Counted from the first letter of the stretch, positions 19,603 to 27,170 are shown. The stretch is DNA of 64,000 nt from Nitrosopumilus sp. (GCF_025698945.1 NZ_JAILWM010000001.1:496001-560000); one strand, 5' to 3'. Made by a program: numbers and translations. Notes: generated by a model not told the origin, from the letters alone.

Positions 19603-19670
19603 ATCATTTCAAATAAAATCGAACATAAAATTATTGACATGTAATAATTAACAAAAATGATTATGTAAAA

Positions 19671-19874
19671 TCATTCTCTCTTACCATCTCGACCACTAAA
19701 ACTGCCAAAAGTTTGAGGAACATCAAATCCCAACCAAGAATGAATCTTAGATTCTAATGATTTATGATACTTTTCATGCTCAATTAATTCCTTATCCCCC
19801 CATTTACCATCATGTAGAAACGAGCATTTTTCCAAGTGGTTGTTTATTTGAGCACCTTTACAAATTATAATCAT
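19671..19874 (-). CDS. Hypothetical small protein with HExxH (67 aa)
   Basis: 67 aa containing LIEHEKYHKSLE, which fits HExxH by pattern, and a CxxxxxH pair earlier. It is short for a protease, so the motif may be chance. It sits 68 bp upstream of the DUF922-like gene on the same strand and may share its transcript. Confidence 0.4.
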   Translation of the reverse strand: MIIICKGAQINNHLEKCSFLHDGKWGDKELIEHEKYHKSLESKIHSWLGFDVPQTFGSFSGRDGKRE

Positions 19875-19924
19875 ATTTCTAAAGAATGAATGAAATTGAA
19901 AAATTTTGCGTTAAATAACAATAT

Positions 19925-20000
19925 GTTTGACGGCAGTTGAATTCTAGGGTATGGTCGATTAAGGCAAACGTATGAATGCCGTCAAACGATGACTCGACTA
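19925..20000. ncRNA. Structured element B, H-type pseudoknot candidate
   Basis: Stem 1 pairs GTTTGACGGCA (19925-19935) perfectly with TGCCGTCAAAC (19977-19987). Stem 2 pairs TGGTCGA (19952-19958), inside the stem 1 loop, with TCGACTA (19994-20000) just beyond stem 1; one of the seven pairs is G-U. The stems cross, giving an H-type pseudoknot with a 6-nt junction. It lies in the 430-bp gene-poor stretch 19875-20304. Strand and promoter are not settled. Confidence 0.5.
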
Positions 20001-20184
20001 TTATTTCTCACAGAAGACTAAAAGATATTGTATGTACATTTTGAACATAAATTCAGAAAATAATTTTTGTTTAGGCTCAAATTACAATAAAAACATAATT
20101 TGGATCACTTTTTCAACGCTTTTTGATCAAATTACAAAACATGTTTTATTTTAAGAATTTTTGAATATATCAATTATTAATAAA

Positions 20185-20273
20185 TTGGAAGCAAGGTGTT
20201 TGCTGGTTTGACATCTAACCGTAACTCCCAAAGAGTCGATGCAAAAAGGATGTCAAACTTGCTTGCTCTCCAA
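20185..20273. ncRNA. Structured element C, nested helices plus crossing stem
   Basis: The outer helix pairs TTGGAAGCAAG (20185-20195) with CTTGCTCTCCAA (20262-20273), 11 pairs with one bulged C. The inner helix pairs GTTTGACATC (20206-20215) perfectly with GATGTCAAAC (20249-20258). TTTGC (20199-20203) can also pair with GCAAA (20241-20245) in the inner loop, crossing the inner helix. The inner arms share GTTTGAC/GTCAAAC with element B, and GTCGAT plus GCAAA recur in both loops. Confidence 0.5.
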
Positions 20274-20304
20274 ACTATTAATTTCAGTTAATTTTACAAA
20301 TAAC

Positions 20305-20382
20305 ATGAATAAACAATTCTATATTTGGATGGGAGTTTCTATTGGAGCGCTTATAGTCGGATTTACTATTTTGTTTAGCTAA
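20305..20382 (+). CDS. Single-helix membrane micro-peptide (25 aa)
   Basis: 25 aa: a short polar start then MGVSIGALIVGFTILF, a plausible transmembrane helix. TATTAATT at 20276-20283 is centred 25.5 nt before the ATG, the leaderless spacing seen elsewhere in the window. It begins 31 nt after element C and ends directly at the stop of the convergent metallopeptidase gene. So short a frame can occur by chance. Confidence 0.35.
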   Translation: MNKQFYIWMGVSIGALIVGFTILFS

Positions 20383-21285
20383 TTATTGTGTAATTTCAAA
20401 ATTTGGATTACATCCTAACTGGAAAACTATTTTATTTAGTTGGTCAATTAATTTATTTTGTTTATCGATTAGTAAATTTACATTTTTACCTTGAAAATTT
20501 AATTTATCTATAATTTGTTGAGCTTTTTGATAATCTTGATCAGAGAGAGTTTTATCATCATAGTATTGGTATTGTTTGTAGTATTCATCATATTGGTTTT
20601 GCTCATGTGAAATTTTACTTTGAATAGATTGTATTTCAGCACTGATTTCTCGTTCCTGTTGTAATAATACATCTTGGCCTATGTATAATTCTTCAAATCT
20701 TTTAGGAACAACAAATCCTTTTGAATCAAAAGATATTTCAGGAGATTCAGTAGAATACATCAAATGACCTTCTTCACTTGTATGACTCAATCCCAAAGCA
20801 TGACCTATTTCATGCATCAAAATATTGGCAACCATGTTTTCATCATTTTGAATAAATTCTCCAGAACAATCCTTTGCACCTACTGAAATATCCAAAATGC
20901 AATGAGTAAAAATTCCAAACAAAACAGTACTACATGTTGCAAGTCCTGTGTGAGTAGGAGATGCATATTCTTGCCATCTAATTTCAATATTCGAATTCTT
21001 GGATTGGACAAACTGGAGTTTAGGATTTTTTTGCTCCCAAGTCTCAATTGCTTTTTTAAGTGCAGAAACAGGTATTTGTTTATCAGGTATTTGTGGAACA
21101 TCCTCAAAAGAATAATAGATAGTTTGCTTCTCATTTGAGGTAATTGCATTTGAGATTTGTTGAATATTCTCAACAGATAGAGCTAGTGTTGGAGATTTTT
21201 GAAATGTGTTAAATGGTAGCATTTCAGAATACCACATATATCCAAACACGACCACTGCAAAAACTACTATAACTGTGGCCTTCAA
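20383..21285 (-). CDS. Matrixin-like zinc metallopeptidase, membrane anchored
   Basis: 300 aa. An N-terminal hydrophobic helix (residues 4-18) anchors or exports it. The catalytic zinc motif HEIGHALGLSH is at 158-168 and the Met-turn LMYS at 175-178, so it is an active-looking metzincin of the matrixin/M10 type. Cysteines near 118, 129 and 140 may form disulfides. The last ~80 residues are a Gln/Tyr-rich coiled coil. It probably degrades or processes surface proteins. Confidence 0.8.
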   Translation of the reverse strand: MKATVIVVFAVVVFGYMWYSEMLPFNTFQKSPTLALSVENIQQISNAITSNEKQTIYYSFEDVPQIPDKQIPVSALKKAIETWEQKNPKLQFVQSKNSNIEIRWQEYASPTHTGLATCSTVLFGIFTHCILDISVGAKDCSGEFIQNDENMVANILMHEIGHALGLSHTSEEGHLMYSTESPEISFDSKGFVVPKRFEELYIGQDVLLQQEREISAEIQSIQSKISHEQNQYDEYYKQYQYYDDKTLSDQDYQKAQQIIDKLNFQGKNVNLLIDKQNKLIDQLNKIVFQLGCNPNFEITQ

Positions 21286-21420
21286 TGCAATATTGGAATT
21301 AAATTACTAACTAAAACTTTCTATGCAAAGTTTACCTTATGCCTAGATGAATAATTTTAACAATACAAATCAACTATCACACACATTTTTTATTTTAAAA
21401 GTAAATTTTGAGACAATAAC

Positions 21421-21496
21421 ATTGCCATAGATTAGCTGGGATGTTGGTAATTGCCACAAAGCAAGGCGACATTAATTACCAACTTTATCTGTGGCA
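21421..21496 (+). ncRNA. Structured element D, H-type pseudoknot candidate
   Basis: Stem 1 pairs GTTGGTAAT (21443-21451) with ATTACCAAC (21475-21483). Stem 2 pairs TGCCACA (21452-21458), directly after stem 1's 5' arm, with TGTGGCA (21490-21496). The arms cross, and a 6-nt spacer separates the two 3' arms, as in element B. ATTGCCA also occurs at 21421-21427, so the 3' arm has two possible partners. TTTTAAAA at 21393-21400 would start a plus-strand RNA at about 21422. Confidence 0.5.
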
Positions 21497-21500
21497 CAAG

Positions 21501-21755
21501 TTAGGTCGGATGAGAATTACTAAAATAATCAAAAAACTCGTGATTAGAAAATAACCCGTCATTAATTTTAGATAATTCTTCAACATCATTAAATGCTGGA
21601 CATTTTTTATCTATAGAGAATAATTCTTCACAATCAGGACATTGAATCACCATATGCGATCCCCAATCACATTCAATATCATCAATAAATTCGAAAACCA
21701 CATAGCTTTTACAGATGCACTGTAATCTTTGTTTAAATTTTTTTATTGTATCCAT
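21501..21755 (-). CDS. Small cysteine-rich protein (84 aa)
   Basis: 84 aa with C-x-C near residue 13, C29 and a CPDC knuckle at about 39-42 plus C52. The cysteines suggest one zinc site. No family recognised. It diverges from the next small zinc protein across about 60 bp. Confidence 0.5.
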   Translation of the reverse strand: MDTIKKFKQRLQCICKSYVVFEFIDDIECDWGSHMVIQCPDCEELFSIDKKCPAFNDVEELSKINDGLFSNHEFFDYFSNSHPT

Positions 21756-21816
21756 ACACTAGTTTTAATCCATCATAATTTATTAACATACAATTTGTTA
21801 AAACATTGTTTAATTA

Positions 21817-22023
21817 ATGACTGAATGCCCCACTTGTAGATTGTCAATGGAATCTCATTCAACATATGAATTGATGGAGTGTTGTATGAAACAAGTTGGA
21901 GATGAAATAAATACAGAAGAATTAGGGGTATGCCCAAACTGTAAACACGATCTTAAAAAACATACAACAAAGGAATTAGCTGAATGCACAATTGCTTTCT
22001 TAAAATCAGGAATAAACAACTAA
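21817..22023 (+). CDS. Small protein with two duplicated zinc knuckles
   Basis: 68 aa built from two similar halves: CPTCRLSMESHSTYELMECCM and CPNCKHDLKKHTTKELAECTI. Each has CPxC, a His and a T-x-EL-x-EC helix, so it looks like an internal duplication of a ~30-residue zinc unit. It precedes the next gene by 39 bp on the same strand. Confidence 0.6.
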   Translation: MTECPTCRLSMESHSTYELMECCMKQVGDEINTEELGVCPNCKHDLKKHTTKELAECTIAFLKSGINN

Positions 22024-22062
22024 GTCAAGATATAATTAAACAATAGAGAAATATCAAATATT

Positions 22063-22653
22063 GTGAATCATACTACTAGAAAATTAATAGAAAAGTTCTC
22101 TCCAATGTGGACAAATAAAGAGATTTGGGAGTTTGAACAACTTAATGAAAATTTAAGATTTGATTTAGCATACACGGAACCAGAAAAGTTTAGAGTTGAA
22201 TCTTGGAAATCAAAATTAGCATATCCAGATTCAGATATCAGAGACGTGGTCGTAAGAACTTTTAACAATTTTCAAGATGGAAATGAGTGTTGGATTGCAA
22301 ACAAAGGGCAAGGAAGAATAGATAAGAAATTCATACCATACCTGATGGCTGTGATGGCAGATATTATGATAGAGGAGGAAATATGCCTAAATTTCAGAAT
22401 TGAACATGATTGTCTTGTAGTATCTATAGATAACACAGCAGATGTAATTGATTGTAAAGAATTTTTCGAAGAATTTTATCATTTAGCAACGGGTTTCAAC
22501 TATGATATAGATACTGGAATTCCAGATGACGAAACAGAAGCTGAAATTTATCTCACAAGACTACAAGAAGAATTTGATCAAAAAATGAAATCACTGTTAG
22601 GGGACAAGTACTTACCAGGAAATAATGATCCAGATACAATTAATTCAAAATGA
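22063..22653 (+). CDS. Hypothetical protein (196 aa)
   Basis: 196 aa from a GTG. No signal, membrane segment or motif that I recognise; the N-terminal third is rich in charged and aromatic residues and the C-terminus is acidic. It lies between two small DNA-binding-type genes on the same strand, 39 and 33 bp apart, so the three could be one transcript. Confidence 0.45.
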   Translation: MNHTTRKLIEKFSPMWTNKEIWEFEQLNENLRFDLAYTEPEKFRVESWKSKLAYPDSDIRDVVVRTFNNFQDGNECWIANKGQGRIDKKFIPYLMAVMADIMIEEEICLNFRIEHDCLVVSIDNTADVIDCKEFFEEFYHLATGFNYDIDTGIPDDETEAEIYLTRLQEEFDQKMKSLLGDKYLPGNNDPDTINSK

Positions 22654-22686
22654 TAACTAAAATACAAGAAAATCATCAATAATTTA

Positions 22687-23019
22687 ATGTCAGAAAGAAA
22701 ACCATTCAGAAATTTTAAAACAAAAGAACCCTCATTGCCAATAGAACAAAAAATTGAAAAATTTGTATTGAGGAATTCAAGGAATGGTTTTTTTACCAGA
22801 TCTTCTACCTTGGCACAGAAATTTGAAATTTCAGAAAGTAAGTCTTGGGACATAATTGGAGAATTGTTATCTTCTGGATTGTTTGAATCAATTCATGATG
22901 AGAGAACTGGAGAAATGAAGCTTTGTGAGACAGGAAAAATATATGAAATTATGGATTTGGAAAGAAAACGAAAAAAAGAAAAATTTAGAGATAGCAAAAA
23001 GAAAAAATCAAAGAACTGA
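22687..23019 (+). CDS. Winged-helix-like DNA-binding protein
   Basis: 110 aa. Residues 35-80 (TRSSTLAQKFEISESKSWDIIGELLSSGLFE) read as an HTH followed by a wing, and the C-terminal 25 residues are nearly all Lys, Arg and Glu. It is probably a small transcription factor or nucleoid protein. Confidence 0.5.
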   Translation: MSERKPFRNFKTKEPSLPIEQKIEKFVLRNSRNGFFTRSSTLAQKFEISESKSWDIIGELLSSGLFESIHDERTGEMKLCETGKIYEIMDLERKRKKEKFRDSKKKKSKN

Positions 23020-23089
23020 GATCATTGTGTAGTATTTTAAAATTTGAAACTAGCAAACTCTTAAGTTGAGATATGGATGTAGAGTTATT

Positions 23090-23179
23090 ATGAGTGAAGA
23101 TGAAAATTTACCAGCACAATGTCATCCATTAATTAAATCAAAAAAGAAAAAAAGTGAGGAAAAAGATGAAACAATGTAA
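23090..23179 (+). CDS. Possible 29-aa peptide upstream of a zinc-finger gene
   Basis: A 29-codon frame with a Lys/Glu-rich tail. Its last 14 bp overlap the start of the following zinc-finger gene in another frame, and a GAGG within it lies just before that ATG. It may be a leader peptide for translational coupling, or not expressed at all. Confidence 0.3.
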   Translation: MSEDENLPAQCHPLIKSKKKKSEEKDETM

Positions 23180-23315
23180 ATTGTGCGGAACACCATTTGG
23201 AAATGACCCAACGATAGAAGAATTAGAGAAACATTGGAAATCTCAACACAATTGGCATTGGAAATCAAATAAAGAAAAAACACCTAGTGAAGCATTATTA
23301 AAAAACAGAATCTAA
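23166..23315 (+). CDS. C2H2 zinc-finger micro-protein (49 aa)
   Basis: 49 aa with CKLCGTPF followed by ELEKHWKSQH, giving C-x2-C ... H-x4-H, a C2H2-type finger, then an aromatic stretch NWHWKSNK. GAGG at 23156-23159 is a fitting ribosome site. The stop is 1 bp before the long hairpin element E. Confidence 0.55.
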   Translation: MKQCKLCGTPFGNDPTIEELEKHWKSQHNWHWKSNKEKTPSEALLKNRI

Positions 23316-23316
23316 T

Positions 23317-23374
23317 TGACGTCTTGGAATAGTGATCGTTTATAGCATGCCTAGATCACTAAACGAAGGCGTCA
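23317..23374. ncRNA. Long two-step hairpin element E
   Basis: The outer stem pairs TGACGTCTT (23317-23325) with AAGGCGTCA (23366-23374), nine pairs including one G-U. The inner stem pairs TAGTGATC (23330-23337) perfectly with GATCACTA (23354-23361); the internal loop is 4 by 4. CGTTTA and TAAACG could make an alternative crossing stem. It starts 1 bp after the zinc-finger stop and may cap that mRNA. The rest of the gap to 23627 is very AT-rich and I see nothing in it. Confidence 0.45.
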
Positions 23375-23627
23375 TTTATTGATTAGGCTCAAGATATAAA
23401 AAAACAAAGTCAAAGGTAGTGAACATTTGTTTAAAATTAACATCAAAATAATACTAATTTAAAGAATAACTTAGAGCAATTTTTCAATTAATTCATTAGT
23501 TTTTCATATTTTATTTATAGATTAAATTATAAAAAAAATCCGTCATGCTTAAAAAAATTTTTTTTAAACTAAAAACTATGTAAAAATTAACTTTGGATTT
23601 GTAATAGATATGAGGAAATAATGATTA

Positions 23628-23861
23628 ATGTCAGTAATAGAGGCATATGATATCAAAGCACGAAAAAAAGTGTCAATGAAAAACCCACAACCATATTTAA
23701 TGAAAAATGGAACATGGGCACTAAAAGGAACTAGCTCTGAGACTGGAATAAAAGTATTCAAAATTGTAGGTAAAACAAAACCATCAATTAATCAGTCAAA
23801 ATTTGAAGCATTTAAAAATATATTCATCAGTAGAAAATGTGAATGCAACAAAAGTTGCTAG
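23628..23861 (+). CDS. DUF5679-like small protein lacking zinc cysteines
   Basis: 77 aa. The order AY-x-KARKK, MKNP, MKNG-W-ALKGT and GIKVFKIVGK follows DUF5679, a small zinc-ribbon family (typically CVKCK, MKNP, KNGRPAxKG, CPxCG, FRI). Here both CxxC positions are replaced (DIKARKK and TSSETG), so the zinc site is lost. A new CECNKSC cluster at the very C-terminus may compensate. Function unknown. Confidence 0.5.
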   Translation: MSVIEAYDIKARKKVSMKNPQPYLMKNGTWALKGTSSETGIKVFKIVGKTKPSINQSKFEAFKNIFISRKCECNKSC

Positions 23862-24074
23862 ATTCCATTTTTTTAATAAAAATGTCACAGATGGGTTTAT
23901 TTCATCATAAATAATTCAACAACATAGTGTTTTTTCCTCTTCCAGCACGATGTTTTTTCACTAGAAATAATTTAAGACGCAGGTTATTTATTGGCCATAA
24001 AGAAGAACATGCCTACTAAATTAATTTACCATAAATTCGAAACCATTAATTTGATATTTTGCACATAATTTTCA

Positions 24075-24542
24075 TTGTCATTTGAAATTACTTGGCACAG
24101 AAATTTTTATGGAATTTCATGGGCATATGAAAAGGATCGATTAGTAGTATCTACAGTTTTTGAGGACAAAAAAGAAGCAATAGCCATTGCTAAAGAAATA
24201 GAGGATTGGAGTGATAAATTTACTCGTTTAACAATCATTGAGAAAGAAAATGATGAGTTTGCTATTTGCTGTTATCAAGATCCTCAAGTATCTAAAAGTG
24301 AGACACATGTAGGTTTGTTTCGAACTGGTATGCGTCAGAGTGGCGGATATGAACAAGCAAAACCAATGATTGAAGAAAAATCCCCGTTACTACAAATTGC
24401 ATTTGCCGCAGATGTCAGAGATATGAATACATATGAACAAATTTCAAGATTAGTTCCAATGAGAAAATGCAGAATTATTACTGAAAAAGAATTGAAAAAA
24501 CAAGAGTACTATTATGAAAAAAGTGCAAATTTAGAGAAATAA
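24075..24542 (+). CDS. Hypothetical protein (155 aa)
   Basis: 155 aa from a TTG. The N-terminus is aromatic (WHRNFYGISWAYEKDR), followed by alternating strands and helices. No family recognised. The frame is long and codon use looks normal, so I accept it as real; the start is uncertain. Confidence 0.45.
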   Translation: MSFEITWHRNFYGISWAYEKDRLVVSTVFEDKKEAIAIAKEIEDWSDKFTRLTIIEKENDEFAICCYQDPQVSKSETHVGLFRTGMRQSGGYEQAKPMIEEKSPLLQIAFAADVRDMNTYEQISRLVPMRKCRIITEKELKKQEYYYEKSANLEK

Positions 24543-24843
24543 AATGATGAGATTCAAATCTTAAATTTTTTGAATCATCATCACTTATGGTCGGGTAGTT
24601 CATCTAATACGAATTAAATTTAAAGAATCACTACTAAATTATACATAGTATTGATACTGATAAATCGTTCATTTGGGTTAAATACAAATTTGATTAAATC
24701 TAATCATGCAAGACAATGATAACCAAGTATCATGGGAAGAAGTAATAGGAATTTCGTGGCTCATTTCTGAGGAATAAATTGTCTAAAATGTATTCATAAT
24801 GCAGTTTGAATTGTGAGTGAAAACAATCTTAAGACAAGCATAA
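24543..24843. other. Gene-poor stretch
   Basis: About 300 bp with no convincing gene. A 23-codon frame at 24706-24777 is the only candidate and has no supporting motif. No clear hairpin was seen. Confidence 0.4.
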
Positions 24844-25023
24844 ATGAGATGTAAAATTTTTCAAAACATGCATTGTGATGACAAAAGAACATTATTTGTT
24901 TTAAAAGAACAAATTAAAAAAACGTGGGATTTGTTAAAAGAGTCTGATTTTAAGGATAAAGATCTTCTGAAAATGCTCAATGATATTATTTTAGACTATA
25001 CAGAATGCCAAAAAGAGTCATAG
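24844..25023 (+). CDS. Hypothetical helical protein (59 aa)
   Basis: 59 aa, mostly one predicted long helix (KEQIKKTWDLLKESDF, LLKMLNDIILDY) with cysteines near both ends. It is compact and codon use is like the neighbours. No family recognised. Confidence 0.4.
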   Translation: MRCKIFQNMHCDDKRTLFVLKEQIKKTWDLLKESDFKDKDLLKMLNDIILDYTECQKES

Positions 25024-25207
25024 ATTCTACCTAGTTATTGTTGAGTGTTTTTGTAGTCATTAGAATCGGAGTTTTTTCCTAAAATCTTATCAATCCACTT
25101 AAAGAATGGGCATTTGTCTTCATACATAGCAAAAATAGCAAAAATAAGTATAAATGGATTCGGAGAAATCAAAATCCCTTAAGTAATATTTTGACGTATA
25201 AAATGGA

Positions 25208-25600
25208 ATGGATTATGAAAATCTCTTAAAAAGAATCATGGATTCAGACGTCAATATTAGACACAGCATCATTACAGACATCGAGGGAAATATTCTTGCA
25301 ACAAGTCATAGAGATGGGGTAACAAACTATCTATCACCAGATGAGACTGCTTCTTCACTTAAGAGAGCAGCTGCAGCATGGAAGGGAAGAAGAGAACTAA
25401 CCCCAAAAATTGGAAAAGGATTGTATGCAGTAGCAGCATTTGAAAAAATCACCAGAATAACTTTTCCATTAGGAGACAAGAATTTGATTTTTGTTAGCAT
25501 GGGCTCCGATTCAGTAAGAATGGATCTTCACCAAGGAGGACAAAAACAAATTGTTGAACATGTTCTTAACATATTGAGTAGAGATCCAACCAAAACATAG
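25208..25600 (+). CDS. DUF6659/roadblock-like protein
   Basis: 130 aa. HSIITDIEGNILATSHRDG and the later LIFVSMGSD strand resemble the profilin-like fold of roadblock/DUF6659 proteins, small thaumarchaeal proteins of unknown role. It is related in layout to the gene at 48243. An AT-rich box is centred about 25 nt before the ATG. Confidence 0.5.
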   Translation: MDYENLLKRIMDSDVNIRHSIITDIEGNILATSHRDGVTNYLSPDETASSLKRAAAAWKGRRELTPKIGKGLYAVAAFEKITRITFPLGDKNLIFVSMGSDSVRMDLHQGGQKQIVEHVLNILSRDPTKT

Positions 25601-25644
25601 TAACAAAGTAAAGATTAGGAAAAACCTAATCATTTTTTTGTTTT

Positions 25645-25848
25645 ATGAGATTTTCAAAAAAAATATCCAAACAAAAAAGAATATTCTTTTTAGGGATAGC
25701 AAGAAGAATAGAACATATGTCTATGATGGAACATACAAAAGAATGCAAATACAGAATAGATAACGATATGCCTCACGTGAATTGCTTTTGTAAATGTCAC
25801 AAAATAATCATGGCAGAATCATCAAAAATGGAATCAAGAGTTTTTTGA
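25645..25848 (+). CDS. Small Cys/His-rich protein
   Basis: 67 aa; an internal ATG at 25717 would give 43 aa that keep the conserved-looking part HTKECKYR...HVNCFCKCHK. Four closely spaced Cys and His residues suggest a zinc site. The N-terminal Lys/Phe-rich segment may not be translated. The 3' end overlaps the convergent gene by 15 bp. Confidence 0.45.
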   Translation: MRFSKKISKQKRIFFLGIARRIEHMSMMEHTKECKYRIDNDMPHVNCFCKCHKIIMAESSKMESRVF

Positions 25849-26070
25849 TTCTTTAAGTGGATCAAAATTATCAATTATCTCAGTTACATTTTTCAGTATA
25901 ATTTCTTTGATTTGATTTTGAGTCATACCGGATTTGCTCATTAGTTTCATTTGATCAAGCAAAGCAAAATGAACTCTACCCTGCAGATAATCAACTATAC
26001 CAAATCCCTTTTTTGGAAATTCTGTAACAAATAGTTCAATTTCAGAAAGAATTTCATCATCTTTAGGCAT
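25834..26070 (-). CDS. Hypothetical helical protein (78 aa)
   Basis: 78 aa with an amphipathic helical look (DEILSEIELFVTEF, MTQNQIKEIILKN). No cysteine, membrane segment or known motif. Convergent 15-bp overlap with the previous gene. Confidence 0.45.
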   Translation of the reverse strand: MPKDDEILSEIELFVTEFPKKGFGIVDYLQGRVHFALLDQMKLMSKSGMTQNQIKEIILKNVTEIIDNFDPLKESKNS

Positions 26071-26139
26071 AATAGAAGTTTAGAAAAACTAGTTATAAAA
26101 TTTGCAAATCTTCATTAGTATCATCAAAAATCAAATTTC

Positions 26140-26490
26140 ATGACAGAATTTACCCATAAACCATATGATAGAATTTATGTTAGAGATATGATCAAACTAA
26201 ATCTTGATGATCTAATTGGAATGATGTCCTCATTAGAATCAGCTAATGCATACTGGGTAGATGGGGTATTGTTTGCAAGCTTTGCCATGACCGAATCCGA
26301 AGAGTTGGCAAAAAAAGAGATGCAAAATGAGATGTATTTAGATAAGATTGTATTTGCAATTTATCCCAATTACACAAAAACTGTAAAGTCCTCAACAAAT
26401 CTTGAAATTGGAATTCTAAATATGCAAAAAAGTAATCTTTACCGAGGTTTGATTGCCTGGCTTAAAACACAGCCAATTTGGACAGAATAA
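26140..26490 (+). CDS. Hypothetical protein (116 aa)
   Basis: 116 aa, soluble, mixed alpha/beta by eye, with AYWVDGVLFASFAM and LDKIVFAIYPNY strands. No recognised family. It stands alone; the next 290 bp hold structured element F. Confidence 0.45.
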   Translation: MTEFTHKPYDRIYVRDMIKLNLDDLIGMMSSLESANAYWVDGVLFASFAMTESEELAKKEMQNEMYLDKIVFAIYPNYTKTVKSSTNLEIGILNMQKSNLYRGLIAWLKTQPIWTE

Positions 26491-26586
26491 ATAATTTATC
26501 ATGATAATATTCATTTATGTATGGACAAGTATCAATAGATTTTTTATTTTTCATAAATTTTTTAATTTTTGAATCTGAAGAAAAAA

Positions 26587-26720
26587 GCAGTCTCCTTTAC
26601 TTAGGAGACTTTGTAATATGCATTAACTAGTTTATGTGAGCTTTTGGCCCCCAGCTAACACCGCGAGATGTCTCTGACTCAATAAACGAACTAGAACTCT
26701 GTTTTTGTTAAAAAACAGGG
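26587..26720 (+). ncRNA. Multi-hairpin RNA candidate F
   Basis: Three hairpins in a patch more GC-rich than its surroundings. First, AGTCTCCT (26589-26596) with AGGAGACT (26603-26610). Second, CTAG/CTAG plus TTTAT/ATAAA and GAG/CTC joining 26627-26640 to 26678-26694 around a GC-rich centre with GGCCCCCAGCT. Third, CTCTGTTTTT (26697-26706) with AAAAACAGGG (26711-26720), resembling a terminator stem. No tRNA, SRP or RNase P signature was recognised. Confidence 0.45.
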
Positions 26721-26781
26721 ATCAAAAAGTATTACTTTTAGCTAAAAAAAGTTATCAGATGATTCTAGGATTGAATTTTTA

Positions 26782-26895
26782 CTAACTTGAATCAGAGATC
26801 AAATTTTCAGTCGAATGAATTGTTCTAACATGACGATGAAGAAATCCAGAACTTACTAGTTGAATATCACAGTGAGGGCATTGTTCCATGATCAT
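26782..26895 (-). CDS. C2H2 zinc-finger micro-protein (37 aa)
   Basis: 37 aa beginning MIMEQCPHCDIQLVSSG. The finger spacing is C-x2-C-x12-H-x4-H. Two in-frame ATGs (26895, 26889) are possible; an AT-rich TATTTATC box is centred 22-28 nt upstream. There is no other domain. Confidence 0.5.
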   Translation of the reverse strand: MIMEQCPHCDIQLVSSGFLHRHVRTIHSTENLISDSS

Positions 26896-26978
26896 ACAAC
26901 AAACCTAGTTCTGATAAATATTGTGGAATTCAGATCAAAACAGAGGTTCCTAAATGGAATAATTGATCGTAAATGAAT

Positions 26979-27170
26979 TTATTGTAATGGATAATGAACA
27001 TCACAAAATAGCACTATTCCATTTGGAAGAGTTTTTGCAGTAATGCATTTACCGTCTTCTATTCCTTTTCCACAAACATAGCACTCAAAATTTGATACTG
27101 ATGATTGTAGATTATGAGATTTTTTAGCAAATTGCATATCTTGCATTATAGCGCTTCTTACACGTTGCAT
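26979..27170 (-). CDS. Small zinc-binding protein (63 aa)
   Basis: 63 aa: a basic helical N-terminus then ECYVCGKGIEDGK and LFCDVHYP, giving CxxC...CxxH, a treble-clef-like zinc site. TTATATCC on the minus strand (27193-27200) is centred 26.5 nt upstream. It diverges from the trp operon. Confidence 0.55.
   Translation of the reverse strand: MQRVRSAIMQDMQFAKKSHNLQSSVSNFECYVCGKGIEDGKCITAKTLPNGIVLFCDVHYPLQ

Noticed and set aside
24706-24777. 23-codon frame
   Set aside because: No motif, promoter spacing or ribosome site; expected by chance.
26697-26720. Intrinsic terminator at the end of element F
   Set aside because: The stem is good but no T-run follows, so I kept it as part of a structured RNA candidate.
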